NCBI RefSeq assembly: GCF_003319105.1 | Contig: NZ_QOHH01000011.1 | Location: forward strand, 98,823-162,822 | Reading direction: 5' to 3' | DNA length: 64,000 nt | Source of the DNA: Blastococcus sp. TF02-09 | GTDB taxonomy: Bacteria > Actinomycetota > Actinomycetes > Mycobacteriales > Geodermatophilaceae | Shown: one piece after another, positions 8,663-16,577 of the stretch | Position numbering within the stretch: position 1 is the stretch's first letter | Layout: every line of letters begins with the position of its first letter | Translations under genes and position numbers: made by a program | The notes under the pieces: model-generated | The model's database searches: none | The model's input: only the letters and a program-made list of their open reading frames with translations | What the model was told of the DNA's origin: nothing

Positions 8663-9394
8663 ATGAGCACCCCTTCCTCCGGCCGCGTCGCGGTCATCAC
8701 CGGCGCCTCCTCGGGCATCGGTGCGGCGACCGCCCGCGCGCTGGCCGCCGACGGCTACCGCATCGCGCTGCTGGCCCGCCGCGCCGACCGCATCCAGGCG
8801 CTGGCCGACGAGCTCGGCAACGGCTCGATCGCCATCGCCGCCGACGTCACCGACCGCGACTCCCTCGTCGCCGCCGCGCAGCGCGTCGCCGACGAGCTCG
8901 GTGGCGCCGACGTCCTGATCAACAACGCCGGCGTGATGCTGCTGGCGTCGTTCACCTCCGAGCAGCGCGCCGAGCAGCGCCAGATGGTGGAGGTGAACCT
9001 GCTCGGCGCGATGACCGCGACCGAGGTGTTCCTCGACCAGCTGCGCCCCGGCGGCGGGGACCTGGTCAACCTCTCCTCGGTCGCCGGCCGGGTCGCGCAC
9101 GCCGGCGGCGCGGTCTACCACGCCACCAAGTGGGGCGTGAACGGCTGGTCGGAGGCGCTGCGCCAGGAGCTGCAGCCGGACGTGCGGGTGACCGTGATCG
9201 AGCCCGGTGCGGTCGCAACCGAGCTGACCAACCACATCACCGACGAGGCCACCAAGCAGGGCGTCGAGCAGTTCTACGCGGCCACCGCCATCAGCCCCGA
9301 TGACGTCGCGCAGGTCATCGCCTTCGCGCTGTCGCGTCCGCGCAGCGTCTCGCTGAACGAGATCCTCGTCCGTCCGAGCGCCCAGGCGCTCTGA
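8663..9394 (+). CDS. Classical short-chain dehydrogenase/reductase
   Basis: 243 aa, the usual length for the family. It carries the cofactor motif ITGASSGIGAATARAL at residues about 12-27, NNAGV near residue 90, a catalytic Ser in VNLSSVAG, and YHATKWG (Y-x3-K) near residue 153. The motif pattern is that of cytoplasmic NAD(P)-dependent oxidoreductases that interconvert alcohols and carbonyls. It is followed after 15 bp by a carboxymuconolactone-decarboxylase-like gene, so the two probably form an operon. The substrate is unknown. Confidence 0.88.
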   Translation: MSTPSSGRVAVITGASSGIGAATARALAADGYRIALLARRADRIQALADELGNGSIAIAADVTDRDSLVAAAQRVADELGGADVLINNAGVMLLASFTSEQRAEQRQMVEVNLLGAMTATEVFLDQLRPGGGDLVNLSSVAGRVAHAGGAVYHATKWGVNGWSEALRQELQPDVRVTVIEPGAVATELTNHITDEATKQGVEQFYAATAISPDDVAQVIAFALSRPRSVSLNEILVRPSAQAL

Positions 9395-9409
9395 CCCGCT
9401 GGAGACACC

Positions 9410-9766
9410 GTGAGCACAACTCCTGAGGGAGCACCCGAACCCTCGGCCGCGCAGCGCCTCGTCGGAGACATTGCCCCCAAGCTGGCCGAGTTGACCGACG
9501 ACGTGCTCTTCGGCGACGTCTGGGCACGGCCCGAGCTGGCCGCCCGCGACCGCTCCCTGATCACCGTCGCCGCTCTCGTCACGAACGGCAGCACCGAGCA
9601 GCTCGTGGGACACCTCGAGCTCGCCAAGGCCAACGGGCTGAGCGAGACCGAATTGGTCGAGGCGATCACGCACCTCGCCTTCTACGCCGGCTGGCCCCGT
9701 GCCGTGTCCGCGACGCTCGTGGCCAAGCAGGTCTTCGCCGCGGACCGGGATCGACCGGAGGCGTGA
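9410..9766 (+). CDS. Carboxymuconolactone decarboxylase (CMD) family protein
   Basis: 118 aa. The core DRSLITVAALVTNGSTEQL and HLAFYAGWPRAVSA match the CMD fold found in gamma-carboxymuconolactone decarboxylases and AhpD-like proteins. The AhpD Cys-x-x-Cys pair is absent, so peroxidase-reductase activity is unlikely and a small-molecule decarboxylase or binding role is more plausible. The GTG at 9410 follows GGAG by five bases. It sits 15 bp after the SDR gene and converges on the toxin gene, with a shared hairpin between. Confidence 0.85.
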   Translation: MSTTPEGAPEPSAAQRLVGDIAPKLAELTDDVLFGDVWARPELAARDRSLITVAALVTNGSTEQLVGHLELAKANGLSETELVEAITHLAFYAGWPRAVSATLVAKQVFAADRDRPEA

Positions 9767-9806
9767 GCACCCGTCCTTAGAGCGGCTGCGACCGCGAGTC
9801 CGTCCT

Positions 9807-9845
9807 GGGTAGGTCGAGGCGCCCCGCACACGCCTCGGCCTACCC
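9807..9845. terminator. Bidirectional hairpin between convergent genes
   Basis: A 15-bp stem (arms 9807-9821 and 9831-9845, one G-U pair) has a 9-base loop. It lies between the CMD gene and the minus-strand toxin gene and overlaps the toxin stop codon. Confidence 0.65.
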
Positions 9846-10277
9846 CAGGTCGATCTGTCGCGGCGTACCCGTACGCGTGACGCTGTAGATGAACGGTCCC
9901 GGCTCGTCAGCCCAGACCACGATGCGGCGCCAGTTGACCATCAGCACTTCGAGTTGCTCCCACGTCCCCCGAGCATCGGGGCCGGCAATGGCGACCATGC
10001 GGGCGCCGTTGTCGCGAACGGCCACCACCTCAGCGCGCCGCCGCTGGATGTTCGAGTCGCGGGTGACGATCACCCAGCCCTGTTGGGCGACGATCGGGAT
10101 CCACTGGGGGTCCTTGGCTCCTGCCGCGATGGGGCAGGGCGGGCGCTCGCGACGGAACATCACGGCGCCGAGGTCGCCGGGATAGGTCACCTCCGGGCGA
10201 AGGGCGCCGACCACTTTGGCCAAGCCGAGTACGTCTTCGTCGAAGTAGAACCGGACGTCGGCTGGGCGCGGCGGCAC
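9840..10277 (-). CDS. PIN-like (DUF5615-type) putative toxin
   Basis: 145 aa. Acidic positions expected of a PIN-like nuclease are visible: FYFDEDV near residue 12, and VTRDSN near residue 75 followed by RRRAEVVAV. This layout matches DUF5615/Mut7-C-like proteins that pair with DUF433 antitoxins. The GTG start lies 3 bp after the antitoxin stop with no ribosome site of its own, so translation is probably coupled. Predicted to cleave RNA when unneutralised. Activity is inferred from fold-level resemblance and gene order only. Confidence 0.7.
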   Translation of the reverse strand: MPPRPADVRFYFDEDVLGLAKVVGALRPEVTYPGDLGAVMFRRERPPCPIAAGAKDPQWIPIVAQQGWVIVTRDSNIQRRRAEVVAVRDNGARMVAIAGPDARGTWEQLEVLMVNWRRIVVWADEPGPFIYSVTRTGTPRQIDLG

Positions 10278-10280
10278 CGC

Positions 10281-10967
10281 CTACGCCGCTCGCTTGACCC
10301 GGCTGTCCAGCTCGTAGGCCAGGGCACCCCACACCTGGGCGGTGCTGAGATCGAAGGCCTCGGCGATCTCCTCGTCGCTCTCGCCAGCGCGGTTGTGCTC
10401 CCAGATCACTTCGGTGCTCACGCCTCCGACCTGGGGGCGCCCGAAGCGGACGTCAGGGTCGACGAGGACGGGGGAGTCCGCCCCGGCGATGCGCCAGCCA
10501 GCGGCCAGGTCGTTGTCCCAGACGACTTGTCTGTAGAACGCATCAGCGGCAGGCAGGAGAGCGAGCTGACCGCTGGCTTCGCCGACCAGCCACCAGTCGC
10601 CAGCGAGATCGGCTTGGCGCTGAGCTTCCATGACGAGACGCCGGCCGCTGGTGACGTATGGCTTCTGATGCGCCAGTGGGTAGGGCACGCCCAGGCTGTC
10701 GCGCAGCTTCTCGATGAACGTCCGAAGCTCGCGCATGGGCACGTTGGCGTCACGGCGGTAGCCCTTGAGCAGGTTGGCCTCGACGAATTCAGCCCATGTC
10801 ACGTCGGCGTGGCCGCCCTTGGGTTCTGGGCGAATGATCGGCTGGTAGGTGCGCCCGCGGCGCTGTCCACCTTCCAGCCAGTAGTGCAGCGTGGATGGCG
10901 AGACCTGAAGCAGACGCGCAGCGTCGGCTTCGGTGTACATCTCGCGTTCCAGAGCTGTAGTGATCAT
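10281..10967 (-). CDS. DUF433 antitoxin with N-terminal MerR-like DNA-binding domain
   Basis: 228 aa. The N-terminus (YTEADAARLLQVSPSTLHYW) is a MerR-like helix-turn-helix. The C-terminus (PQVGGVSTEVIWEHNRAG, SDEEIAEAFDLSTAQVWGAL) is a DUF433 domain, which normally binds a PIN-like toxin. About 110 residues separate the two. It precedes the toxin gene by 3 bp, the usual antitoxin-first order, and probably represses its own promoter. The start at 10967 has a weak ribosome site; ATG at 10940 (MYTEADAARLL) is a good alternative. Addiction modules are common cargo of integrated islands. Confidence 0.75.
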   Translation of the reverse strand: MITTALEREMYTEADAARLLQVSPSTLHYWLEGGQRRGRTYQPIIRPEPKGGHADVTWAEFVEANLLKGYRRDANVPMRELRTFIEKLRDSLGVPYPLAHQKPYVTSGRRLVMEAQRQADLAGDWWLVGEASGQLALLPAADAFYRQVVWDNDLAAGWRIAGADSPVLVDPDVRFGRPQVGGVSTEVIWEHNRAGESDEEIAEAFDLSTAQVWGALAYELDSRVKRAA

Positions 10968-11315
10968 CGCAGGGCCAGTTTGGCATGCCCCTGAGACGGC
11001 GACGTCGACTCGCGCACCTCCCCAGCAGTTGGAACAAGACCGAGACGTGATGACACCCCCCTGATCGGCAGTGGCAACAGGGCCAGGGCTGCATGGCGCA
11101 CCGGTCGACATCGCCTGCGCAGGCGCAGCCGTTACCGATGGCGACTCTGCGCCCGGAGAGGAGCGCAACCGCAGTCGACGGTGATCGACCAAGCGCCGGG
11201 CTTGCCGCATCGTGGAGGCTTGCAGCCCTTCGTCACCGGACAGCCAGCCATCCTGTTGGGCGCTGGGTGCTCAAGCCGAGTAGGGGGCCGGTCGTGGCGT
11301 GGATTGACGTGTTGT
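10968..11315. other. Non-coding stretch upstream of the toxin-antitoxin operon
   Basis: About 350 bp with no credible ORF on either strand. It must hold the minus-strand promoter for the antitoxin operon and runs to the right-hand direct repeat. No integrase remnant could be recognised. Confidence 0.5.
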
Positions 11316-11348
11316 CGGGCGCACCTGGGCAGCGAGGCGACGTAGTGG
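11316..11348 (+). repeat. Right copy of 33-bp direct repeat (island boundary)
   Basis: Identical to 5365-5397, the 3' end of the response-regulator gene. Here it is detached from any coding sequence and lies 56 bases from the tRNA-Lys 3' end. Together with the tRNA fragment it defines the right limit of the inserted segment. Confidence 0.85.
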
Positions 11349-11371
11349 TCTGGGTGGCCCCGGAACGACGA

Positions 11372-11397
11372 CGGCCCGGTCCAGGAGGACCGGGCCG
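11372..11397 (-). terminator. tRNA-Lys terminator hairpin
   Basis: A perfect 11-bp stem (CGGCCCGGTCC / GGACCGGGCCG) with a 4-base loop lies 7 bases beyond the encoded CCA of tRNA-Lys on the minus strand. Confidence 0.75.
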
Positions 11398-11404
11398 ATC
11401 TGCG

Positions 11405-11480
<76 letters not shown>

Positions 11481-11688
11481 GTGCCGCCCGGCGGGCCGGG
11501 CAACGAGGGAGAACGATACCAGCGCTCGTGCCGCCCGGTGCGGGGTGGCAGGGAGTCCCTCGCCACACCTCGTCGCAGTCCTTTCCCGACGTGCGTTGCC
11601 GCACGTCGCGGCGCAGGTGGCCCCCGGGCGTGGACACTGGTGTCCCGGCGCCCGTCGAGCGGTGCCGGTGGGGGAGAGGAGTCGCGAC

Positions 11689-12858
11689 ATGCGCCGAGCA
11701 GCGGCCGTGCTGGCGATGGGGAGCCTGGTCTTCCTGGCCGGGTGCACCGGGAGCGACGGCGAGGAGTCCGGCGGCACGACCGCGGCAGCCGCTCCCGCCG
11801 AGGTCACCGTGGTGCCCGCCGACGGGACCGGCGACGTCTCGCCGATCGCCCCGGTGGAGCTCTCCGTGACCGAGGGCGAGCTCACCGAGGTCAGCGTGGT
11901 CGACGGTGTCGGCGCCGAGGTCGCGGGTGCGCTCACCGAGGCCGCCGACGACTCCGGCCCCGACGTCTGGACGCCGCAGGAGCCCCTGGCCTACGGCACC
12001 ACCTACACGCTCACCGCGACGGCGACCAACACCGCCGACGAGGAGAGCGAGACGACCTCGACGTTCTCCACCGTGACCCCGGCCGCGGTGTCCACGCCCT
12101 CGGTCGGCCCGCTGGGCGGCCAGACCGTGGGCGTCGGAATGCCGATCCGCGTCTACTTCGACGACCCGGTCGCCGACAAGGCCGCCGTCGAGCGCAACCT
12201 CGTGGTCACCAGCTCCACCCCGACCGACGGCGTGTGGTCGTGGGTGGACGACAGCGAGGTGCACTTCCGGCCGTCGCAGTACTGGCCGGCGAACATCGAC
12301 GTCCGGCTGGACGCGAACCTCTACGGCGTGGACTTCGGCGACGGCGTCTGGGGCGAGAAGAACCGCACCGTCGAGTTCTCCATCGGCGACCGGCACGTCT
12401 CCGTCGCCGACGCGTCGACCCACACGATGGAGGTCTACGACGGCGACCGCCTGGTGCAGACCTTCCCGATGAGCGCGGGCAGCCCCGACAACCCGAGCTA
12501 CAACGGCGCGCACGTCGTCACCGAGATGAACCGCGACCGGATCATGGACTCCAGCACCTACGGGGTGCCGGTCGACGCCCCGGGCGGCTACCGCACGCCG
12601 GTGGAGTACGCGGTACGCATCTCCGACAGCGGCGAGTTCGTGCACGCCGCCCCCTGGTCGGTGGCGCAGCAGGGCAACACCAACGTCTCGCACGGCTGCA
12701 TCAACCTCTCGACCGAGCGGGCGAAGTGGTTCTTCGAGTTCTCGGTGCCGGGCGACGTCGTCGAGATCAAGGGCTCCGGAGCCGGGACGCTGAGGTCGGA
12801 CATCGCCGACTGGACGGTCCCGTGGGACGAGTGGCAGGCCGGCAGCGCGCTGAAGTGA
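11689..12858 (+). CDS. L,D-transpeptidase lipoprotein
   Basis: 389 aa. A lipoprotein signal ends in LAGC near residue 19, so the protein is probably anchored outside the membrane. Two immunoglobulin-like segments precede a YkuD catalytic domain with the signature SHGCINLS (His335, Cys337). This architecture is that of mycobacterial Ldt enzymes, which make 3-3 meso-diaminopimelate cross-links in peptidoglycan. The ATG at 11689 follows GGGGAGAGGA; upstream in-frame sequence has no signal peptide. It is transcribed away from tRNA-Lys. A palindrome follows the stop. Confidence 0.9.
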   Translation: MRRAAAVLAMGSLVFLAGCTGSDGEESGGTTAAAAPAEVTVVPADGTGDVSPIAPVELSVTEGELTEVSVVDGVGAEVAGALTEAADDSGPDVWTPQEPLAYGTTYTLTATATNTADEESETTSTFSTVTPAAVSTPSVGPLGGQTVGVGMPIRVYFDDPVADKAAVERNLVVTSSTPTDGVWSWVDDSEVHFRPSQYWPANIDVRLDANLYGVDFGDGVWGEKNRTVEFSIGDRHVSVADASTHTMEVYDGDRLVQTFPMSAGSPDNPSYNGAHVVTEMNRDRIMDSSTYGVPVDAPGGYRTPVEYAVRISDSGEFVHAAPWSVAQQGNTNVSHGCINLSTERAKWFFEFSVPGDVVEIKGSGAGTLRSDIADWTVPWDEWQAGSALK

Positions 12859-12874
12859 CCCGGTGATCACCGGG
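12859..12874. terminator. Palindrome after the L,D-transpeptidase gene
   Basis: CCCGGTGATCACCGGG is a perfect 16-base palindrome directly after the stop codon. It could act as a weak hairpin or protein site; I cannot tell which. Confidence 0.35.
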
Positions 12875-12938
12875 CCCCCGGCAGGCGTTTCCTGCTCCTG
12901 ACCTGGGGGCATCCTCCCGGTCTACCGAGGGAGGCACC

Positions 12939-13409
12939 ATGGACACCTGGCTCATCGTCGTCCTCGTCATCCTGGCCGTGGTCGTGATCGCGATGCTGGC
13001 CCTGGCCCTGGCCAAGCGCTCGAGGATCGCCCGTGCCCGCCAGCGCGAGCAGGCGCGCGAGCACCTGCACGAGGCGCAGATCCGCGGCGCCCGCGCCGAG
13101 AAGGAGCAGGCGCTGGCCGAGGAGCAGGCCGCCACGGCCCGCCGCGAGCTGGCCGAGGCGCAGGAGCGCGCCGCGGTCGCCGAGAAGGAGGCCCGGGAGC
13201 GGGCCGCCCGCGCCGACGAGGACCGCACCGCCGCCGAGCAGCTCCGCGCGCGGGCCCGGAAGGCCGCTCCCGACCTGGTGCACGGCGACGGCGCGAGCGC
13301 CGGCGAGGGCGGTCCGACCGGCCGGCACGCCACGGGCGGCGACGCCGCGCCCGGCCGCACCGAGGCCCTGCCCACCGACCCCGGGACGGGCGGCGCCACC
13401 CGCCGGTGA
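12939..13409 (+). CDS. Membrane-anchored coiled-coil protein
   Basis: 156 aa. The N-terminus is a single membrane helix (LIVVLVILAVVVIAMLALAL, residues about 4-23). About 90 residues rich in Ala, Glu, Arg and Gln follow (REQAREHLHEAQIRGARAEK), giving heptads typical of a coiled coil. The last 45 residues are a disordered Gly/Thr/Pro tail. No enzymatic motif. The ATG at 12939 follows GAGGGAGG. Function unknown; a cytoplasmic scaffold tethered to the membrane is a reasonable reading. Terminated by a 13-bp hairpin. Confidence 0.8.
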   Translation: MDTWLIVVLVILAVVVIAMLALALAKRSRIARARQREQAREHLHEAQIRGARAEKEQALAEEQAATARRELAEAQERAAVAEKEARERAARADEDRTAAEQLRARARKAAPDLVHGDGASAGEGGPTGRHATGGDAAPGRTEALPTDPGTGGATRR

Positions 13410-13419
13410 CTTCTGCCCC

Positions 13420-13451
13420 GGTCGACGGTCCTACCTGCAGGACCGTCGACC
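13420..13451 (+). terminator. Hairpin terminator
   Basis: A perfect 13-bp stem (GGTCGACGGTCCT / AGGACCGTCGACC) with a 6-base loop sits between the coiled-coil gene and the BNR gene. Its right arm ends 12 bases before the next start codon. Confidence 0.7.
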
Positions 13452-13463
13452 CGGGAGGGACCA

Positions 13464-14543
13464 ATGACCGATCTGCTCGCGATCGGCACGCGCAAGGGGC
13501 TGTTCCTGGCCCGCAGCGAGGACGACCGGCACACCTGGACCGTGGGGGGACCGCACCTGCTGGCCCAGGAGGTCGCGGCGGTCAGCATCGACACCCGCCG
13601 CCGGCGGCCGCGCGTGCTGGCGGGCATCCAGTACGGCCACTGGGGCCCGTCGGTCGTGTGGTCCGACGACCTCGGCGGCACCTGGGAGGAGAACGACTCC
13701 GGCGCGGTCCACTTCCCCGAGGACACCGGGGCCGCGCTGGCCCGCGTGTGGCAGCTGCGCCCCGACACCGCGGAGCGGCCCGACGTCGTGTGGGCGGGCT
13801 GCGAGCCGCACTCGCTGTGGCGCAGCACCGACGGCGGGTGCAGCTTCTCGCTGGTCCGCGGGCTGTGGGACCACCCGCACCGGCCCACATGGGAGCCCGG
13901 CGGGGGCGGCGGCGCCGTCCACACCATCCTCCCGGACCCGGCGACCGACCGGGTCACGGTCGCGATGAGCGCCGGCGGCGTCTACGTCAGCCCGGACGGC
14001 GCCACCGGCTGGGAACCGCGCAACCGCGGCATCAGCGCCAGCTTCCTGCCCGAGCCGCCGGAGTACGGCCAGTGCGTGCACAAGGTGGCCGTCGACGCGG
14101 GGGACCCCGCCCGGATGTACGCCCAGAACCACTTCGGGGTGTTCCGCACCGACGACGGCGGCGGGTCCTGGACGTCGATCGCCGAGGGCCTGCCCGCCGA
14201 CTTCGGGTTCCCGATCGCCGCCTCGCCGTCGGTCCCGGGGACGGCGTGGGTGGTGCCGCTGGTGGCCGACATGCAGCGCGTGCCCCCGGACGGCCGGCTG
14301 CGCGTGCACCGCACCCGGGACGCCGGCGAGACCTGGACCGAGGTGGGGAAGGGGCTGCCCGACGCCGCCTGGACGTCGGTGCTGCGGGACGCCTTCTGCG
14401 TGGACGACGGCCGACCGACCGGCGTCTACGTGGGCACCCGCGACGGCTGCGTCTACGCCAGCGCGGACGAGGGCGACACCTTCACGCTGGTCGCCGACCA
14501 CCTACCCGACGTCCTGGCGGTCCGCGCCGCTCGGCTCCCGTGA
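13464..14543 (+). CDS. BNR/Asp-box beta-propeller protein (sialidase-like fold)
   Basis: 359 aa, with six Asp-box repeats of the S-x-D-x-G-x-x-W type: SDDLGGTWEE, STDGGCSFS, SPDGATGWEP, TDDGGGSWTS, TRDAGETWTE and SADEGDTFTL. The spacing of about 45-60 residues fits a six-bladed propeller. There is no signal peptide, so it is cytoplasmic, and I see no sialidase Arg triad, so glycosidase activity is doubtful. ATG 13464 follows GGGAGGG. A MoaD/ThiS-like gene starts 10 bp downstream and is probably co-translated, which hints at a link with sulfur-carrier chemistry. The role is unknown. Confidence 0.8.
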   Translation: MTDLLAIGTRKGLFLARSEDDRHTWTVGGPHLLAQEVAAVSIDTRRRRPRVLAGIQYGHWGPSVVWSDDLGGTWEENDSGAVHFPEDTGAALARVWQLRPDTAERPDVVWAGCEPHSLWRSTDGGCSFSLVRGLWDHPHRPTWEPGGGGGAVHTILPDPATDRVTVAMSAGGVYVSPDGATGWEPRNRGISASFLPEPPEYGQCVHKVAVDAGDPARMYAQNHFGVFRTDDGGGSWTSIAEGLPADFGFPIAASPSVPGTAWVVPLVADMQRVPPDGRLRVHRTRDAGETWTEVGKGLPDAAWTSVLRDAFCVDDGRPTGVYVGTRDGCVYASADEGDTFTLVADHLPDVLAVRAARLP

Positions 14544-14553
14544 GGGTGGCGCC

Positions 14554-14835
14554 GTGAGCGTGCAGGTGGTCCTCCCGGGCGTGCTCGCCGACCTGGCCGG
14601 CGGCGCCAAGCACCTCGACGTCGAGCCCGGGGGCGCGACGCTGGCCGATCTGCTCGACGCGGTGGCCGCGCAGCACCCCACCCTGGGCCGCCGGATCCGG
14701 GACGAGACGGGACGGGTGCGCCGCTTCGTGAACGTCTACGTGGACGGCGAGGACGTGCGCTGGCAGGGCGGGCTGACGACGGCGGTGCGCGACGGCGCCG
14801 TCGTCCAGGTGCTGCCGTCCGTCGCCGGCGGCTGA
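14554..14835 (+). CDS. MoaD/ThiS-family ubiquitin-like sulfur carrier
   Basis: 93 aa with a beta-grasp pattern (LDVEPGGATLADLLDAV, RFVNVYVDGEDVR) and the diagnostic C-terminal Gly-Gly (VAGG). In this family the terminal Gly is adenylated by an E1-like enzyme (MoeB/ThiF) and then thiocarboxylated to donate sulfur. No E1-like, moaE or thiG gene is nearby. Instead it follows the BNR protein by 10 bp, so its sulfur acceptor may not be molybdopterin or thiamine. The start is GTG 14554 after GAGGGTGG. Confidence 0.85.
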   Translation: MSVQVVLPGVLADLAGGAKHLDVEPGGATLADLLDAVAAQHPTLGRRIRDETGRVRRFVNVYVDGEDVRWQGGLTTAVRDGAVVQVLPSVAGG

Positions 14836-14883
14836 GCGGCGATCGCCGACGCACGCGGTGCCGCCGGATCCGGCTGCCACGAT

Positions 14884-15807
14884 GTGCGGGTGACGGGGAC
14901 GGCGACCGACGAGTTCGAGGAGCAGCGCGCGCGTCTGTTCGGCATCGCCTACCGGATGCTGGGGTCGGCGACGGACGCCGAGGACGTGCTCCAGGACGCG
15001 TGGTTGCGCTGGCAGGGGGTCGATCGGGCGCAGGTGGCTGCCCCGGCGGCGTTCCTCGCCCGCACGGTCACCAACCTGTGCCTGACCGCGCTGACCTCGG
15101 CCCGTGCCCGGCGCGAGGTGTACGTCGGCCCGTGGCTGCCCGAGCCCGTGCTCACCACCCGCGGCGTGCCCACGGACCTCGACCCGTCGGAGGACGTGCT
15201 GCAGCGGGAGAGCGTGGGGTTCGCGCTGCTGGCGCTGCTCGAGCGGTTGTCGCCGCCCGAGCGGGCCGCCTACGTGCTGCGCGAGGCCTTCGCCTACAGC
15301 GCCGGCGAGGTCGCGGCGCTGATCGGCACCTCCGAGGCCAACGCCCGGCAGCTGCACTCGCGGGCCCGGGGGCGCGTCGCGGGCGAACGGTCGCGGGAGG
15401 TCGACCCGACCCACTGGCGGGAGCTGGTCGCCCGCTTCCTGACCGCCGCCCGCGACGGGGACCTGGCCGGGCTGGAGGCCCTGCTGACTGCGGACGTGGT
15501 GGCGCGCGCCGACGGCGGCGGCGTCATCAACGCCGCGCGCCGCCCGGTGGAAGGCCGCGTAAACGTGGCTCGCTACGTCGCCGGGGTCGTCGCTCGCTTC
15601 TCGGAGGGGCTGGTGCCTGCGTTCGTCGAGGTCAACGGCGTCCCGGCGGTCGCCTTCACCGACAGGTCGAACCTCCACGGGGTCCTCGTCGTGCAGGTCG
15701 AGTCCGCGCGGCTGACCGCGCTCGACCTGGTGGTCAACCCCGAGAAGCTCGCCTACGCCCAGCGCCAGCTGTCACGGATCGGAGGCCTGCCTGGTCTGAG
15801 CGGGTGA
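14884..15807 (+). CDS. ECF41-type RNA polymerase sigma factor
   Basis: 307 aa, long for an ECF sigma. Region 2 (LFGIAYRMLGSATDAEDVLQ) recognises the -10 element and region 4 (AAYVLREAFAYSAGEVAALI) the -35. They are followed by a SnoaL_2-like C-terminal domain (residues about 185-307) with the ECF41 hallmark NPEKL near the end. In the ECF41 group this domain replaces an anti-sigma factor and tunes activity. The group typically sits beside oxidoreductase/epimerase or CMD genes, as here with the NmrA-like gene 17 bp downstream. GTG 14884 or 14890 may be used; the transcript may be nearly leaderless. Confidence 0.88.
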   Translation: MRVTGTATDEFEEQRARLFGIAYRMLGSATDAEDVLQDAWLRWQGVDRAQVAAPAAFLARTVTNLCLTALTSARARREVYVGPWLPEPVLTTRGVPTDLDPSEDVLQRESVGFALLALLERLSPPERAAYVLREAFAYSAGEVAALIGTSEANARQLHSRARGRVAGERSREVDPTHWRELVARFLTAARDGDLAGLEALLTADVVARADGGGVINAARRPVEGRVNVARYVAGVVARFSEGLVPAFVEVNGVPAVAFTDRSNLHGVLVVQVESARLTALDLVVNPEKLAYAQRQLSRIGGLPGLSG

Positions 15808-15824
15808 GGAAGGGAGAACCACCC

Positions 15825-16577
15825 ATGACGACCACCCTGGTCACCGGTTCCACCGGGACGCTCGGCAAGCCCACCGTCATCCGCCTGCGTGCTGCGGGGC
15901 ACGACGTCCGCGCCCTCAGCCGGGGCAGCGGCCCCGGCCTGACCACCGGCGACCTGCTGACCGGTCGCGGTCTCGGGGATGCGCTGACCGACGTCGACAC
16001 GGTGCTGCACCTGGCCACCGGCCGCCGAGGAAAGGGCGACGTCGAGGCGGCCCGCGCGCTGCTCGAGGCGGCCACCGACGCCGGGGTGCGGCACCTCGTG
16101 CTCATCTCCATCGTCGGGATCGACGACATCCCGCTGGGCTACTACCGCGACAAGGTCGTCATCGAGCGCCTGGTCCGGGAGTCGGGGCTGCCGTTCAGCA
16201 TCCTGCGGGCCACCCAGTTCCACTCCTTCGTCGAGGCGCTGTTCACCACTCAGCGGGCTCTGCCCGTCGTCGCCGCGCCGGCGTTCCGGCTCCAGCCGAT
16301 CTCCGTCGAGGAGGTCGCCGACAGGCTGGTCGCGCTGGCCGGCGGTCCCGCGGCCGGCCGGGTCCCGGACATTGGCGGCCCGGAGCAGCGGGACGTCGCC
16401 GACCTCGCCCGGCTGTGGACGAGGGCCACCGGCTCCCGGCGCCCCGTCGTGCCGCTGTCCCTACCGGGGAAGGTGTTCGCCGGCTACCGGGCGGGCTCGG
16501 CGATGGTTCCGGGGCCGGCGTACGGCCGGCTGTCCTTCGCCGACCACCTGGCCGGCTCCGTCGGGTCGCGCCGGTGA
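15825..16577 (+). CDS. NmrA/atypical-SDR NAD(P)-binding protein (ECF41 partner)
   Basis: 250 aa. It carries the N-terminal nucleotide motif LVTGSTGTLGKPTV and a substrate-side segment YYRDKVVIERLVRESGLPFS, typical of NAD(P)-dependent epimerase-like or NmrA-like proteins. ATG 15825 follows GAGGAAGGGAG, a strong ribosome site. It is the expected 'E' or 'O' type companion gene of an ECF41 sigma factor, and such genes are known ECF41 targets. The final codon overlaps the next gene (GTGA). Confidence 0.83.
   Translation: MTTTLVTGSTGTLGKPTVIRLRAAGHDVRALSRGSGPGLTTGDLLTGRGLGDALTDVDTVLHLATGRRGKGDVEAARALLEAATDAGVRHLVLISIVGIDDIPLGYYRDKVVIERLVRESGLPFSILRATQFHSFVEALFTTQRALPVVAAPAFRLQPISVEEVADRLVALAGGPAAGRVPDIGGPEQRDVADLARLWTRATGSRRPVVPLSLPGKVFAGYRAGSAMVPGPAYGRLSFADHLAGSVGSRR

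Noticed and set aside
5436..11315. Integrase or transposase remnant inside the island
   Set aside because: Searched by eye for tyrosine-recombinase and serine-recombinase signatures on both strands; none found. The island call rests on the repeats only.
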